NCBI RefSeq assembly: GCF_901538265.1 | Contig: NZ_LR593886.1 | Location: 1,922,001-1,986,000 of the forward strand | Length of the DNA: 64,000 nt | Reading direction: 5' to 3' | Origin: Gemmata massiliana | GTDB lineage: Bacteria; Planctomycetota; Planctomycetia; Gemmatales; Gemmataceae | Part shown: positions 40,313-51,096 of the stretch, piece after piece | How the letters are laid out: each line of letters opens with the position of its first letter | Position numbering within the stretch: the first letter of the stretch is position 1 | The notes under the pieces: generated by a model | Told to the model about the DNA's origin: nothing | Databases searched by the model: none | What the model saw: the letters and a program-made list of their open reading frames with translations, nothing else | Made by a program: the position numbers and the translations under genes

Positions 40313-41823
40313 GTAGTACTCCCGCAGCGGCACCGCCGGCACCCGCCGACCAGCCCGACTGGTCCGGGTACACCCGTGTCGCGCTCATCATGGCCGTCGT
40401 CGGCTGGGTGCTGTTCGCCATCGTCGGCTTCGTTAACTACGGCGCGGCCAGTTCGCACGCGGTCGATGCCGCCGCGAAGGTCGAGAAGGCGAAGGCCGAA
40501 AATACCCCGGACGGTCTCGCGCAGGCCGAGGCGGAGAAGGTCCACGCCGACGACGAGGTTCACGACTCGAAGTCGCGGTTCATGGTGGCGTACCTGTCCG
40601 GGTTCACCTACTGGTTGAGCCTGCCGGTCGGGGCGCTCGCGCTGCTCATGATCCGCTACGTCGCCAAGACGTCGTGGGGGCTGTTGCTCACGCGCCCGTT
40701 CGAGGCCGCGACGCGGACCCTGCCGCTCACGATCCTACTGTTCCTGCCGATCGTCGGTGCGGTCGCGTACCACGACGACAAGCACGAGGCCCCGCTCTCG
40801 CCGTACTGGTGGTCCAGCCCGGCACACGCGGCGCAGGATTCGCATGACGTCAAGAACGACGCGCACGCCGACCCCGGCGACAAGCGGCAGCAGGCTGAAA
40901 AGCTCGGCAAGCTGCACCTGAACAAGGCCATCGCCGATCGCCAAGAGGCCGAGCGCAAGGAGCGCGACGAGAACATCTACGGCTACCTCTCGGTACCGGG
41001 GTTCGTCATCAACAGCGCGATCGTGTTCGGCGTGTGGGGCGTCCTGATCTTCTTCCTCAATAAATGGGGCAAGGAGACCTCCGACGCGACCGACCCGCGG
41101 GTCGTGGACCGCGGGTTGATCAAACTCCAGAACATCTCGGGGCCGGGGCTGATCCTGTTCGCGATCATCACCACGTCCGCGGCGACGCAGTGGACGATGT
41201 CGCTCGAACCGGGGTGGTCGAGCACGATGTTCCCGGTGATCTTCTCTGTGAACACGTTCCTCACCACGATGGCGTTCGGCGTGTCGATGTTCCTGTTGAT
41301 CGCGGACCGGCCCCCGTTCCGGGGGTTCATGCGGCCCAAGTTCCAGTTGGACATGGCCACACTGATGCTCGTGTTCACGCTGTTCTGGTCGTACACCTCG
41401 TTCAGCCAGTTCATGCTGGTGTGGATCGGAAACCTGCCCGAAGAGATCCCCTTCTACCTGAAGCGGTCGAACGACCACGGGCACCGGTCGTTCTGGTGGT
41501 TCGTGTCGGCGGCACTGATCGCGCTGCACTTCGCGCTGCCGTTCGTGCTGCTGTTGTTCCGCAACATCAAACTGCACCCGAAGCGGTTGCGGATCGTCGC
41601 GCTGTACCTGATGGTTATTTGTGCCGTTGACGTGATCTGGTGGGTCGCCCCGAGCGCCCCGGCGCACGGGAGCTTCCCGACGTACCTGATGGACGTTGGC
41701 GCGGTCCTCGGCGTGGGCGGGGTGTGGCTCATGTTCTTCGTCTACCAGTTGAAACAGCGGCCGATTTTCCCGGACAACCAAGCGTTCTTGCTGCCGGAGG
41801 GGCACCACCATGAGCAGCACTAA
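40309..41823 (+). CDS. actF: Alternative complex III subunit ActF, NrfD-like membrane protein
   Basis: 504 residues. GTG 40309 overlaps the actE stop. A first span (VALIMAVVGWVLFAIVGFVN) is followed by a charged Ala/Lys helix region and nine more spans including WLSLPVGALALLMIRYVA, LPLTILLFLPIVGAVAYHD and FWWFVSAALIALHFALPFVL. It shares the NrfD-like fold with ActC but lacks the quinol-site signature. It completes the membrane part of complex III. Its end overlaps the next gene by 14 bases, which implies coupled translation. Confidence 0.93.
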   Translation: MSSTPAAAPPAPADQPDWSGYTRVALIMAVVGWVLFAIVGFVNYGAASSHAVDAAAKVEKAKAENTPDGLAQAEAEKVHADDEVHDSKSRFMVAYLSGFTYWLSLPVGALALLMIRYVAKTSWGLLLTRPFEAATRTLPLTILLFLPIVGAVAYHDDKHEAPLSPYWWSSPAHAAQDSHDVKNDAHADPGDKRQQAEKLGKLHLNKAIADRQEAERKERDENIYGYLSVPGFVINSAIVFGVWGVLIFFLNKWGKETSDATDPRVVDRGLIKLQNISGPGLILFAIITTSAATQWTMSLEPGWSSTMFPVIFSVNTFLTTMAFGVSMFLLIADRPPFRGFMRPKFQLDMATLMLVFTLFWSYTSFSQFMLVWIGNLPEEIPFYLKRSNDHGHRSFWWFVSAALIALHFALPFVLLLFRNIKLHPKRLRIVALYLMVICAVDVIWWVAPSAPAHGSFPTYLMDVGAVLGVGGVWLMFFVYQLKQRPIFPDNQAFLLPEGHHHEQH

Positions 41824-42517
41824 TCCCTCACCCCAAGACCCGGTCGTGAAACTCGCACCAAAGGAACCGGGCGCGCCGGCGCACGACGACCACGACCTGA
41901 GTGGTCCGCCGTCCGCGGAAACGATCAAGCGCGGTTACGAAGAGGACAAGTACGACACCAAGACGGTCCTCAGCGTCCCGCTGCTCGTGGTCCTGTTCTT
42001 CGTGCTCGCGTTCGGCACCGTCACCGTGTTGTTCTCGGTGTACTCGAAGCCGACCGTGGACCCGAAGGCCCACCCACAGGCGAAGGCACGTAACGAGGCG
42101 GACCTCAACACCCGCTTGGGGCGCATCCATCGTGGCGGCGAGGTCGACCAAGCACGTCTCGAACCGCTCCGGATGCGGTCCGGTGAGGCGCGTGCGATCA
42201 CTCGGCCGGAACTGCCGACCGGGAACTCGCCGGAAGTGCACCCGGAAGACCTGATCCCGAACAAAGACCGGTTCCCGGAACTGTACGCACCGGGCAAGGG
42301 GCGCATCGGGCTCGATAAGACGATGTCCCTGGACGGCGACGCGCTGAAATCGCTGTTCAAGTCGTCCGCCCCGCCGCTCGCGGAAGAGGCCTCGCGGTTC
42401 GTGCCGAGCGGGTCCAACGCCGGGCGCGGGGGCGAAGGGTCGCAAGTCGTCGTGCCGAAAGTGCCCGAAGTGAAGCAACCGGCTCCGGCACCGAAGGGGA
42501 AGGAGAACAAGAAGTGA
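41810..42517 (+). CDS. Unknown single-span membrane protein between actF and SCO
   Basis: 235 residues. ATG 41810 lies inside the end of actF, and the stop overlaps the SCO start (GTGA), so the gene is firmly part of the operon. A 45-residue soluble N-terminus is followed by one membrane span (LSVPLLVVLFFVLAFGTVTV, about 54-75) and a 160-residue periplasm-facing, Pro/Arg-rich domain with ITRPELPTGNSPEVHPEDLI and FPELYAPGKGRIGLDKTM, then a low-complexity Lys/Pro tail. There is no CxxCH, no CxxxC and no His cluster. The position suggests an accessory subunit or an assembly factor of complex III or the oxidase. I do not recognise a family. Confidence 0.85.
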   Translation: MSSTNPSPQDPVVKLAPKEPGAPAHDDHDLSGPPSAETIKRGYEEDKYDTKTVLSVPLLVVLFFVLAFGTVTVLFSVYSKPTVDPKAHPQAKARNEADLNTRLGRIHRGGEVDQARLEPLRMRSGEARAITRPELPTGNSPEVHPEDLIPNKDRFPELYAPGKGRIGLDKTMSLDGDALKSLFKSSAPPLAEEASRFVPSGSNAGRGGEGSQVVVPKVPEVKQPAPAPKGKENKK

Positions 42518-43557
42518 CACGCGCGAACCGCTTCGCTCCTGTCGCTCTGCTCGCGGCCCTCTCCGGAGTGGTCGCGCTCCCGCTACCGGCGCGAGCCGGT
42601 AACGACGGGGTCGTGCCCGCGCACGACCAGAAGAACCCCTCACTCTCCGCGGCTCGTATCGACGAGCAGATCGGGGCGCAGGTGCCGCTGGACCTCGTGT
42701 TCCGCGACGAGGACGAGAAGCCGATCACGCTGCGGGACTGCATCGCCGGGAAGCCCACGATCCTCGTGCCGGTGTACTACCGGTGCCCGATGCTCTGCTC
42801 GAAGATGCTCAACGGGCTGGTCGACACGATGCGAGAGATGCCGAAAAACTTCTCCATCGGCGAACAGTTTAACGTCGTGACCGTGAGCATGGACCCGAAG
42901 GAACACAGCGGACTGGCGAAGGAAAAGAAGGCCGCCTACGTCGGTGAGTACGGGCGGCCGGGGGCCGAAGCGGGGTGGCGTTTCCTGACGGGAACGAAGG
43001 AATCGAGCACCGCGCTCCTGAACGCGATCGGGTACCGCTACGAGTTCGACAAGATGCTGAAGGAGTACGACCACCCGAGCGGGCTGGTCATCCTTTCGCC
43101 GACCGGGAAGGTCACGCGGTACTTCTACGGCATCAGTTACGACGGCGAGTTTGAACTGCCCGAACAGTCCAAATGGGAAGGAACCGGGCCGCGGCCGGAG
43201 TTGACCAAGGCCGAACTCAGTGCCCGGACGAGTACGGACCCCGAGAAGCGCCGGAACTACACCCGCCCCACCACCACGCTGCGGCTCTCGCTGATCGAGG
43301 CCGCGGACGGGAAGGGCGGGTCGCTGTTCGACAAACTCACGCTACTGTGCTACCGCTACGACTCGCTGCACAAGGGCTACTCGCTCAACGTGCTCCGCGT
43401 GGTTCAGGCCGGGGGGATTTTGACGCTCCTGGCACTCGCGATCGGTGTCTTTGTAGCGCTGCGGCGCGAGCGCCGGTCCCGCACCCGTCCGCCGGCACTG
43501 CCCGACGGCGCGGCCGGCGCCCCGTCCAACGTGTTACCCTCCGGGGGGACCGCATGA
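42514..43557 (+). CDS. SCO1/SenC family copper chaperone
   Basis: 347 residues. GTG 42514 overlaps the preceding stop. A signal peptide (LLAALSGVVALPLPARAG) leads to a thioredoxin fold with the copper site CPMLC (about 90-94) and the distal His in YDHPSGLVIL near 186. A C-terminal hydrophobic span (GGILTLLALAIGVFVALRR) anchors it. SCO proteins deliver copper to the CuA centre of oxidase subunit II, whose gene follows with an ATGA overlap. The C-terminal anchor is less usual than an N-terminal one. A second SCO gene lies at 51097-51744. Confidence 0.9.
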   Translation: MTRANRFAPVALLAALSGVVALPLPARAGNDGVVPAHDQKNPSLSAARIDEQIGAQVPLDLVFRDEDEKPITLRDCIAGKPTILVPVYYRCPMLCSKMLNGLVDTMREMPKNFSIGEQFNVVTVSMDPKEHSGLAKEKKAAYVGEYGRPGAEAGWRFLTGTKESSTALLNAIGYRYEFDKMLKEYDHPSGLVILSPTGKVTRYFYGISYDGEFELPEQSKWEGTGPRPELTKAELSARTSTDPEKRRNYTRPTTTLRLSLIEAADGKGGSLFDKLTLLCYRYDSLHKGYSLNVLRVVQAGGILTLLALAIGVFVALRRERRSRTRPPALPDGAAGAPSNVLPSGGTA

Positions 43558-44657
43558 CGACCCTGAGCATGTTACCGTTCATCCCCGAGCGGGCGTCCAC
43601 GCTGGCCGACCAGTTCGAGTACCTGTTCTGGTACATCACCATCACCACGGGCGTCGTGGGGCTGGGAGTGTACGCGGCACTGGCGTACTTCTGTGTCCGG
43701 TACCGGCGCGGGGCGACCAGCGGGTCCACGCCCCGCATCCTGGGCTCGACCCGGCTGGAACTGGCCTGGACGGTCGTGCCGCTGCTCGTGTTCCTCACGT
43801 TCTTCGCGTGGGGCATGTTCGTGTACAACCACGCGGCGCACGCGCCGGCCGATTCCGAAGAGATCTTCATCATCGGCAAGCAGTGGATGTGGAAGGCCCA
43901 GTACCCAAACGGCCAGCGGGTGATCATCGGCGGGAACCCGGCCAACATGACCGAGGCCGAGCGGAAGTCGATCGGCAAACTGGTGGTGCCGCTGAACAAA
44001 CCGGTGAAGCTGACGCTCACTTCGGAAGACGTGATCCACGACTTCGGGGTGCCCGCGTTCCGCTCGAAGATCGACGTACTTCCGGGACGCTACACGACGG
44101 TCTGGTACCAGCCGACGAAGCTCGGCGAGTACCACGTCTACTGCGACCAATACTGCGGCACCTGGCACTCCCTGATGGTCGGCAAGATCGCCGTCGTGCC
44201 GGAGCAGGAGTATCGCGACTTCCTCCAGGGCTTCAAACCGCTCCAGGGGTCGGACAACGCGGTAGACGGTTCGCTGGCGCACGAGGGGCGGCAACTGTTC
44301 CTGAAGCTCCAGTGCATCAACTGCCACGGGGCGAACGCGACCGCCAAGGCGCCGGTGCTCGAGGGGCTGTACGGGAGCCGCGTGCCGCTGGCCGGGGGCG
44401 GGGCCGAGATCGCCGACGACCACTACATCATCGAGTCCATCCGCCGCCCGCGGCTGAAGGCCGTCGAGGGGTGGGAGAAGATCATGCCGGACTACAACGA
44501 GAGTCAGGTGTCGGCCGAAGAGATGAACGCGCTCGTGGCGTACATTCGGAGCCTGAAGAAGGGCACCACGCCGGACAACACCCAGCGGTTCCCGGCTCCG
44601 GTCGGCGCGCCGACCGAGCGGACCCAGTCCACCGTGCCCACGCCGGGAGGGAAATGA
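43554..44657 (+). CDS. coxB: Cytochrome c oxidase subunit II with fused haem c domain (caa3 type)
   Basis: 367 residues; ATG 43554 overlaps the SCO stop. Two spans (YLFWYITITTGVVGLGVYAA and LAWTVVPLLVFLTFFAWGMF) anchor a cupredoxin domain. The CuA ligands are IHDFGVPAF and CDQYCGTWHSLM (about 196-207). A C-terminal cytochrome c domain has CINCH at about 253-257 with PDYNESQ and ALVAYIRSL at its end; the axial Met is most likely in EKIMPDY. The fused haem marks a caa3-type oxidase that can take electrons directly from ActE or ActA. It forms the core with coxA and coxC. Confidence 0.96.
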   Translation: MTTLSMLPFIPERASTLADQFEYLFWYITITTGVVGLGVYAALAYFCVRYRRGATSGSTPRILGSTRLELAWTVVPLLVFLTFFAWGMFVYNHAAHAPADSEEIFIIGKQWMWKAQYPNGQRVIIGGNPANMTEAERKSIGKLVVPLNKPVKLTLTSEDVIHDFGVPAFRSKIDVLPGRYTTVWYQPTKLGEYHVYCDQYCGTWHSLMVGKIAVVPEQEYRDFLQGFKPLQGSDNAVDGSLAHEGRQLFLKLQCINCHGANATAKAPVLEGLYGSRVPLAGGGAEIADDHYIIESIRRPRLKAVEGWEKIMPDYNESQVSAEEMNALVAYIRSLKKGTTPDNTQRFPAPVGAPTERTQSTVPTPGGK

Positions 44658-44660
44658 TTC

Positions 44661-46410
<1,750 letters not shown>

Positions 46411-46421
<11 letters not shown>

Positions 46422-47106
46422 CACCCACTCACCGGTGCTGAAGCACCACTTCGAGGATCTGGGTCAGCAGCACGCCTGCGAGCGGCTGGGAATGTGGATG
46501 TTCCTGGCCACGGAGATCCTGTTCTTCGGCGGCCTCTTCGGGGCGTACACGGTGTACCGGCTCTGGTACCCGGAAGAATTCGTGTTCGCCAGCGCGCAGT
46601 TGAACCGGACGTTCGCGACCATCAACACGATGTTCCTGATCACCAGCAGTCTCACGATCACGCTGGCGATCCGGTCCGCGAAACTCGGCGACCGCGGCGC
46701 GCTGATCCGCAACCTGCTCATCACCGCGGCGCTGGCGACCGCGTTCATGGTGGTGAAAGGGTTCGAGTACGCAGAGGACTTCCACGAGCAGCTCGTGCCC
46801 GGTCCGTCGTTCAGCCACAAGATCGCGAAGGACGCGGCCGATCACGGGTTGGACCCGGGCAAGGTGCAGTTGTTCCTGTGCTTCTACTACATCATGACCG
46901 GCATCCACGGGATTCACATCCTCGTGGGCATCGGGTGCATCCTGTGGCTGGTGTGGGAGGCGTGGCGCGGGACGATCCCGCCCGAGAACTACTCCACTGT
47001 TGAGGTGGTCAGTCTCTACTGGCACTTGGTGGACGCCATCTGGCTGTTCCTGATGCCGCTCCTGTACCTCGCCGGTGCCGGTAGCGGGTACGTGCCGCAC
47101 CACTAG
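46411..47106 (+). CDS. coxC: Cytochrome c oxidase subunit III
   Basis: 231 residues from TTG 46411, chosen because AAGGAG lies about 8 bases upstream and the N-terminus then fits ([19 protein letters not shown]). Five spans are visible, with [40 protein letters not shown] and [20 protein letters not shown]. The short, five-span-like form is typical of bacterial oxidases of this class. [18 protein letters not shown] is the conserved end. It stabilises subunit I. An 11-bp hairpin follows at 47123-47154. Confidence 0.95.
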
Positions 47107-47122
47107 CGTAACGTCTCTGGGT

Positions 47123-47154
47123 CCGTGGCGCGGGCGATCCTGTCCGCGCCACGG
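47123..47154 (+). repeat. 11-bp hairpin between coxC and subunit IV
   Basis: CCGTGGCGCGG (47123-47133) and CCGCGCCACGG (47144-47154) pair perfectly over a 10-base loop, starting 17 bases after coxC. There is no T-run, so it may be an attenuator or an mRNA-processing or stability element rather than a full terminator. Confidence 0.65.
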
Positions 47155-47195
47155 AAGAGATACCTAAGAATTCCCGCGTTGCCCGGACGATTCCA

Positions 47196-47543
47196 ATGGC
47201 CAATCCAACGACCCACGGCACGACAACGTCCGACGACCCGCACGGCATCCGCGCGAGCGCTGATAGCCCCGGGCTGCTCTTGGCGGTGTTCGCCTGCATC
47301 ATCGGGCTGGCACTGGCGAACATCGGGATCTCGATGCAGGTCGGGCCGACGAAGTTCATGCTGCCGTTGCAACTCGCGATCGGCTCCATACAGGCGGGCC
47401 TCGTGGCCTATTACTTCATGCACCTGCGCCAGGGCGACAAGGTGGTGATCCTCACAGCCCTCTCGTCGCTGTTCTGGATGGGCATTCTGTTCGTACTGTT
47501 CATGGGCGACTACATGACGCGGCACCTCGTCGTCGGCTCGTAG
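47196..47543 (+). CDS. Cytochrome c oxidase subunit IV family protein
   Basis: 115 residues, three spans: LLLAVFACIIGLALANIGIS, LPLQLAIGSIQAGLVAYYFM and ILTALSSLFWMGILFVLFMG, with the conserved YYFMHLRQGDK between spans 2 and 3. The small subunit IV family (prokaryotic COX4) stabilises the haem-copper oxidase. ATG 47196. It follows coxC after an 89-base gap with a hairpin and precedes the dihaem cytochrome. Confidence 0.88.
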   Translation: MANPTTHGTTTSDDPHGIRASADSPGLLLAVFACIIGLALANIGISMQVGPTKFMLPLQLAIGSIQAGLVAYYFMHLRQGDKVVILTALSSLFWMGILFVLFMGDYMTRHLVVGS

Positions 47544-47567
47544 TTCGTGCCGGAGGACCGGACCGGG

Positions 47568-48740
47568 ATGGCGGTTACGTACCCTGGGCGGGGTCGGTTT
47601 CGAGTCGCGGTATCGACCGCGCTGCTCGTGACCTGCTCCGCCCTGACTCTTCTTCCCGGGTGCGGCGGCTGCACGAGCACGCCCGACTACCCACCGAACC
47701 TCACGTTCCCCACGCGGGCCGATCGGCTCGTGCTCAAGCTCCCGGACAAACCCGCCCCGGCGACCAATGACCCGGGCAAGCGAGAAGAAGAGATCGCCGC
47801 GCTCGACTCGCTCGGTGGTAAGACCGTGCTCGTGACCGGGCTGTCGACCGAGGTTCGCGGCGCGCAGGACACGTTTCTGAAGGACACGTTTGGCACCCCG
47901 GCCGCACCAACAATTGCAGTCACAAGCGAAACGGTGGCGCACCTCAAACTGACGAACGCACACCTGGCCGAGGGGGGCAAGCTCTACCGCCGGCACTGCC
48001 TTCAGTGCCACAACATGGCGGGTGACGGCCGCGGGACGTCCGGTGCCACGATCCCGTTCCCGCGCGACTACCGGCAGGGGCAGTTCAAGTTCGTGTCGAG
48101 TGGCGAGAGTGGGAAACCGCGCCGGGCCGATCTGGTTCGTACCATCGCGGAAGGTCTAAAAGCGACCCCGATGCCGTCGTTCGGGCTGCTCCAAGAGGGC
48201 GAACGCGATCTGCTCGCGGGGTACGTGACCTACCTCGCGATTCGCGGACAGGTCGAGTTTGAATCACTGCGTGCTCTTGCCGCAGGGGAAACGAACGATC
48301 CCGGCGCCCGGCTGAAGGCGGTGCTCGCCGAATGGGAGAAAGCGGAATCCGCGCCGCCGATCCCGACCGAGCCGGACGACGGTCCGGTGGGCGGGCCGAA
48401 ACACCAGGACGCCGTGCGCCGCGGCTTCGCGCTCTTTACCGCGAAGGTCGATAACTCGTGCATCAGTTGTCACGGTGAATTCGGCCGCAAACCGGTGCTG
48501 CGGTACGACGTGTGGGGGACGGTCGCGAAGCCGGCCGACTTCACCCAACTTACGCTGAAGAGCGGTTCGCGCCCGGAGGACGTGTTCGCGCGTGTTCGCG
48601 GGGGCATCCCGGCCGTGGGGATGCCGGCGCACCCGAAGTATTCCGACCGCGAAGTGTGGGATCTGGTGCGGTTCGTGCGCTCCGCGCCTTACATGGCCCA
48701 GCTCCCGCCCGACGTCTTGAGCGCTGTTTACCCGAAGTAG
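47568..48740 (+). CDS. Dihaem cytochrome c lipoprotein of the oxidase cluster
   Basis: 390 residues from ATG 47568, which has GGAGG 12 bases upstream; the in-frame GTG 47547 has none. The lipoprotein signal ALTLLPGCGG puts the Cys near residue 31. Haem motifs are CLQCH (about 143-147) and CISCH (about 298-302), with MPSF and GMPAH as candidate Met positions. It is a paralog of the lipoprotein at 29386-30831, with the same order of two cytochrome domains and similar PRDYRQG and RSGAR/GGRPED-type segments. Its position suggests an electron donor or shuttle between complex III and the oxidase. Confidence 0.9.
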   Translation: MAVTYPGRGRFRVAVSTALLVTCSALTLLPGCGGCTSTPDYPPNLTFPTRADRLVLKLPDKPAPATNDPGKREEEIAALDSLGGKTVLVTGLSTEVRGAQDTFLKDTFGTPAAPTIAVTSETVAHLKLTNAHLAEGGKLYRRHCLQCHNMAGDGRGTSGATIPFPRDYRQGQFKFVSSGESGKPRRADLVRTIAEGLKATPMPSFGLLQEGERDLLAGYVTYLAIRGQVEFESLRALAAGETNDPGARLKAVLAEWEKAESAPPIPTEPDDGPVGGPKHQDAVRRGFALFTAKVDNSCISCHGEFGRKPVLRYDVWGTVAKPADFTQLTLKSGSRPEDVFARVRGGIPAVGMPAHPKYSDREVWDLVRFVRSAPYMAQLPPDVLSAVYPK

Positions 48741-48792
48741 AATCCGTAGGCTGAAACTACCCCTTTGACGTGCCGCCCCGAGCTTTTCATCG

Positions 48793-49959
48793 ATGACCGA
48801 TTCGCTCCGACTCGTTCCGCGCTGGCTGCACGTGTGGGCCGTCCTCGCGGTGATCGCGACGCTCGTGCTTCTGGCGATCGGCCAGTTGGTGACGAGTTTC
48901 GCCGCGGGCATGGCCGATCCGGTGTGGCCGACGGAACCGTGGTACGTGTTCCGCACCGCGACCGACACGGAGAAGGAACGGTTCCGCAAGGACTATCAGT
49001 TTTTCCTCGAGCACTCGCACCGTATCGCGGGTTACACCATCGGCGGGCTGGTGATCGTCCTCAGCCTCGGGGTATGGTGGACCGAGCCGCGCAAACCCGC
49101 GCGCTGGATCGCACTCGCGGGCATCTTCGTACTAATCGGCGGTTACGGTGAGTTCCACCGGGGGCTGATGGCCCAGCGCGACAAACTCCCCGCCGACGTG
49201 CGACTGCCGATGGAGGCTGTTCGCGTCACGCTCGCGGGCCTCGGAGTGATGCTGGCGGTTGCCGTGTGGGGACTGCTGGCACGGAGGCCAGGGGCGGGAC
49301 TGCGCCTGCTCGCGGGATTGGCACTCGTTGCGGTGATGATCCAGGGGCTACTCGGTGGCTTCCGCGTGAAGTTGAACGAACTCGTGGGGACCGACCTCGC
49401 GGCGTTCCACGGGATCTTCGCGCAGATCGTGTTCGGGCTGCTCACGTCCATCGCGGTGCTGTCGGCTCGGGCTTTGTCGACCACGAGTGCGGAATCGCGC
49501 CGACTCGGTCGGTGGGCTTGGGTTCTCGCGCTCCTGGTGTTCGTGCAGGTCGCGTTCGGTGCGATGGTGCGACACTACCCGATTCCGCTGTCGCAGCGGT
49601 TGCACTTCGCGACGGCGTTCGCGGCCACGGCGCTTGCGGTATGGGAACTGCGTGCGGTGTTCGTTGACCCCGTCTCGCGGGCACGAGCCGGGTGGTTCGC
49701 CTGGGCGCTTACCGCGCTGCTCGTTGTGCAGTTGTACCTCGGGATCGAAGCGTGGCTGGCGAAGTTCGGTGCGCACATGCTGCCGGAACTGGTGCCGATC
49801 ACGCCCGAGGGCGGGGCGATCCGCACGCTGCACGCGCTCGTGGGGAGCGGCGTGTGGGCCGCGTCCCTGGCCCTCGCACTGAGTCTGTGGCGGCCGGCGC
49901 CAGTGCTCGGCAATACACTAAATCCACACGTTTCGGTCCGCGCCGCGGGTCAGGATTAG
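48793..49959 (+). CDS. ctaA: COX15/CtaA-type haem A synthase
   Basis: 388 residues, eight or more spans. The haem-binding His pattern EHSHRIAGYTIG is at about 75-86; other conserved His are in EFHRGLM, AFHGIFAQIV, RLHFATAF and RTLHALVG. It oxidises the methyl group of haem O to give haem A for the aa3 site of coxA. ATG 48793; 52 bases after the dihaem cytochrome gene, same strand. The N-terminal half is slightly longer than in Bacillus CtaA. ctaB follows and completes the haem O/A branch. Confidence 0.9.
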   Translation: MTDSLRLVPRWLHVWAVLAVIATLVLLAIGQLVTSFAAGMADPVWPTEPWYVFRTATDTEKERFRKDYQFFLEHSHRIAGYTIGGLVIVLSLGVWWTEPRKPARWIALAGIFVLIGGYGEFHRGLMAQRDKLPADVRLPMEAVRVTLAGLGVMLAVAVWGLLARRPGAGLRLLAGLALVAVMIQGLLGGFRVKLNELVGTDLAAFHGIFAQIVFGLLTSIAVLSARALSTTSAESRRLGRWAWVLALLVFVQVAFGAMVRHYPIPLSQRLHFATAFAATALAVWELRAVFVDPVSRARAGWFAWALTALLVVQLYLGIEAWLAKFGAHMLPELVPITPEGGAIRTLHALVGSGVWAASLALALSLWRPAPVLGNTLNPHVSVRAAGQD

Positions 49960-50012
49960 ATCCTCGTTCGTGAACCAGAAATCGTTGCAAATCACTTACG
50001 CGGAGACGCGCG

Positions 50013-50978
50013 ATGATGAAGGTGACGCTCACCGGCGAAACCGACACGCTGAAGCCGCTGACCTCGGCGGCTTCGGCCGTGAGCGCACCGCGCGTGCATA
50101 GCCCCTCGCGATTTTCCGATTACCTCGAACTCACGAAACCGCGGATCGCGGTGATGGCCCTGTTCACCGTGGGCGCGGGCTACTTGCTCGCCGCGGGTGG
50201 GGCAGCGGAGTGGCGCGTTCTGCTCCACACGCTCCTCGGGGCCGGACTGGTTGCGGCCGGCGGCAGCGCACTGAACCAGCTCTTCGAGCGCCGGATCGAC
50301 GCTCGGATGCGCCGCACCCTGAAGCGACCCCTCCCGGCGGGGCGCATCTCGCCCGAAGAAGCGGCCGCGTTCGGTGCGGGGTTGGCCGGCGCGGGCTTGG
50401 CATATCTCGCGGCAACGGTGAGCCTACCCGCAACTATTGCTGCCGCAGCCACATTCATCGCATATGCGTTCGTGTACACGCCGATGAAGACCAAAACTGC
50501 CTGGAACACGGCGGTCGGGGCCGTTCCGGGGGCGCTGCCGCCGGTCATCGGTTGGTTCGCGGCGCAGGGGGGGAACGGTGAGTTGGCGTGGGAAGGGGCG
50601 CTCGCGCTGTTCGCGATCCTGTTCCTGTGGCAGATCCCGCACTTCCTCGCGATCGCGTGGATGTACCGGGCGGATTACTCTGCCGGCGGGCTGAAGATGC
50701 TGCCGGGCTGCGACCCTTCGGGCAAGTGCACCGCGTTCGTGATGGTGCTGACGGCCGCGTCGCTGATCCCGCTCGGTTTCCTGGTGCCGCTCGCGGGCTT
50801 GGGTAGTTGGTTCTTCACGGTAGGTGCGATTGTCTTCGGCGCGATGTTTCTGCGCCGGGCGGTCGAGTTCGCCCGGGACCGTACCGATCGCAAAGCGCGC
50901 CGCGTGCTCCACTCCTCGCTCTTCTATCTGCCGGGCGTGTTCGCGGTGTTGATGATCGACGTGCTTCTCTTGAAGTAA
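50013..50978 (+). CDS. ctaB: Protohaem IX farnesyltransferase (haem O synthase)
   Basis: 321 residues, UbiA-type prenyltransferase with about nine spans. The first prenyl-diphosphate motif reads NQLFERRIDARMRRTLKRPL, where the first Asp of the usual NxxxD is Glu; the RPLPAGRIS that follows is typical of CtaB. The second region is LWQIPHFLAIAWMYRADY. The enzyme attaches farnesyl to haem B to give haem O. The start is ATG 50013 or 50016. It directly supports the coxA product. The next gene is reached across an inverted repeat (50989-51078). Confidence 0.93.
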   Translation: MMKVTLTGETDTLKPLTSAASAVSAPRVHSPSRFSDYLELTKPRIAVMALFTVGAGYLLAAGGAAEWRVLLHTLLGAGLVAAGGSALNQLFERRIDARMRRTLKRPLPAGRISPEEAAAFGAGLAGAGLAYLAATVSLPATIAAAATFIAYAFVYTPMKTKTAWNTAVGAVPGALPPVIGWFAAQGGNGELAWEGALALFAILFLWQIPHFLAIAWMYRADYSAGGLKMLPGCDPSGKCTAFVMVLTAASLIPLGFLVPLAGLGSWFFTVGAIVFGAMFLRRAVEFARDRTDRKARRVLHSSLFYLPGVFAVLMIDVLLLK

Positions 50979-50988
50979 CATATTTTAA

Positions 50989-51078
50989 GCGGAATTTTGA
51001 CAGGATTAACGGGATAGACAGGATAAGAACGAATCGCATTTCAATCTTGTTGATCCTGTTGATCCTGTCAAACTCCGC
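50989..51078. repeat. Inverted-repeat element between ctaB and the second SCO gene
   Basis: GCGGAATTTTGACAGGAT (50989-51006) pairs with the complement ATCCTGTCAAACTCCGC (51062-51078) with one mismatch and one bulge. Inner arms ACAGGAT (51018-51024) and ATCCTGT (51053-51059) continue the symmetry. Tandem GACAGGAT-like units on each side make it a compound, 90-base MITE-like element. It starts 10 bases after the ctaB stop and is AT-richer than its surroundings. Confidence 0.75.
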
Positions 51079-51096
51079 TCTTCCTCTGTGATTCCC

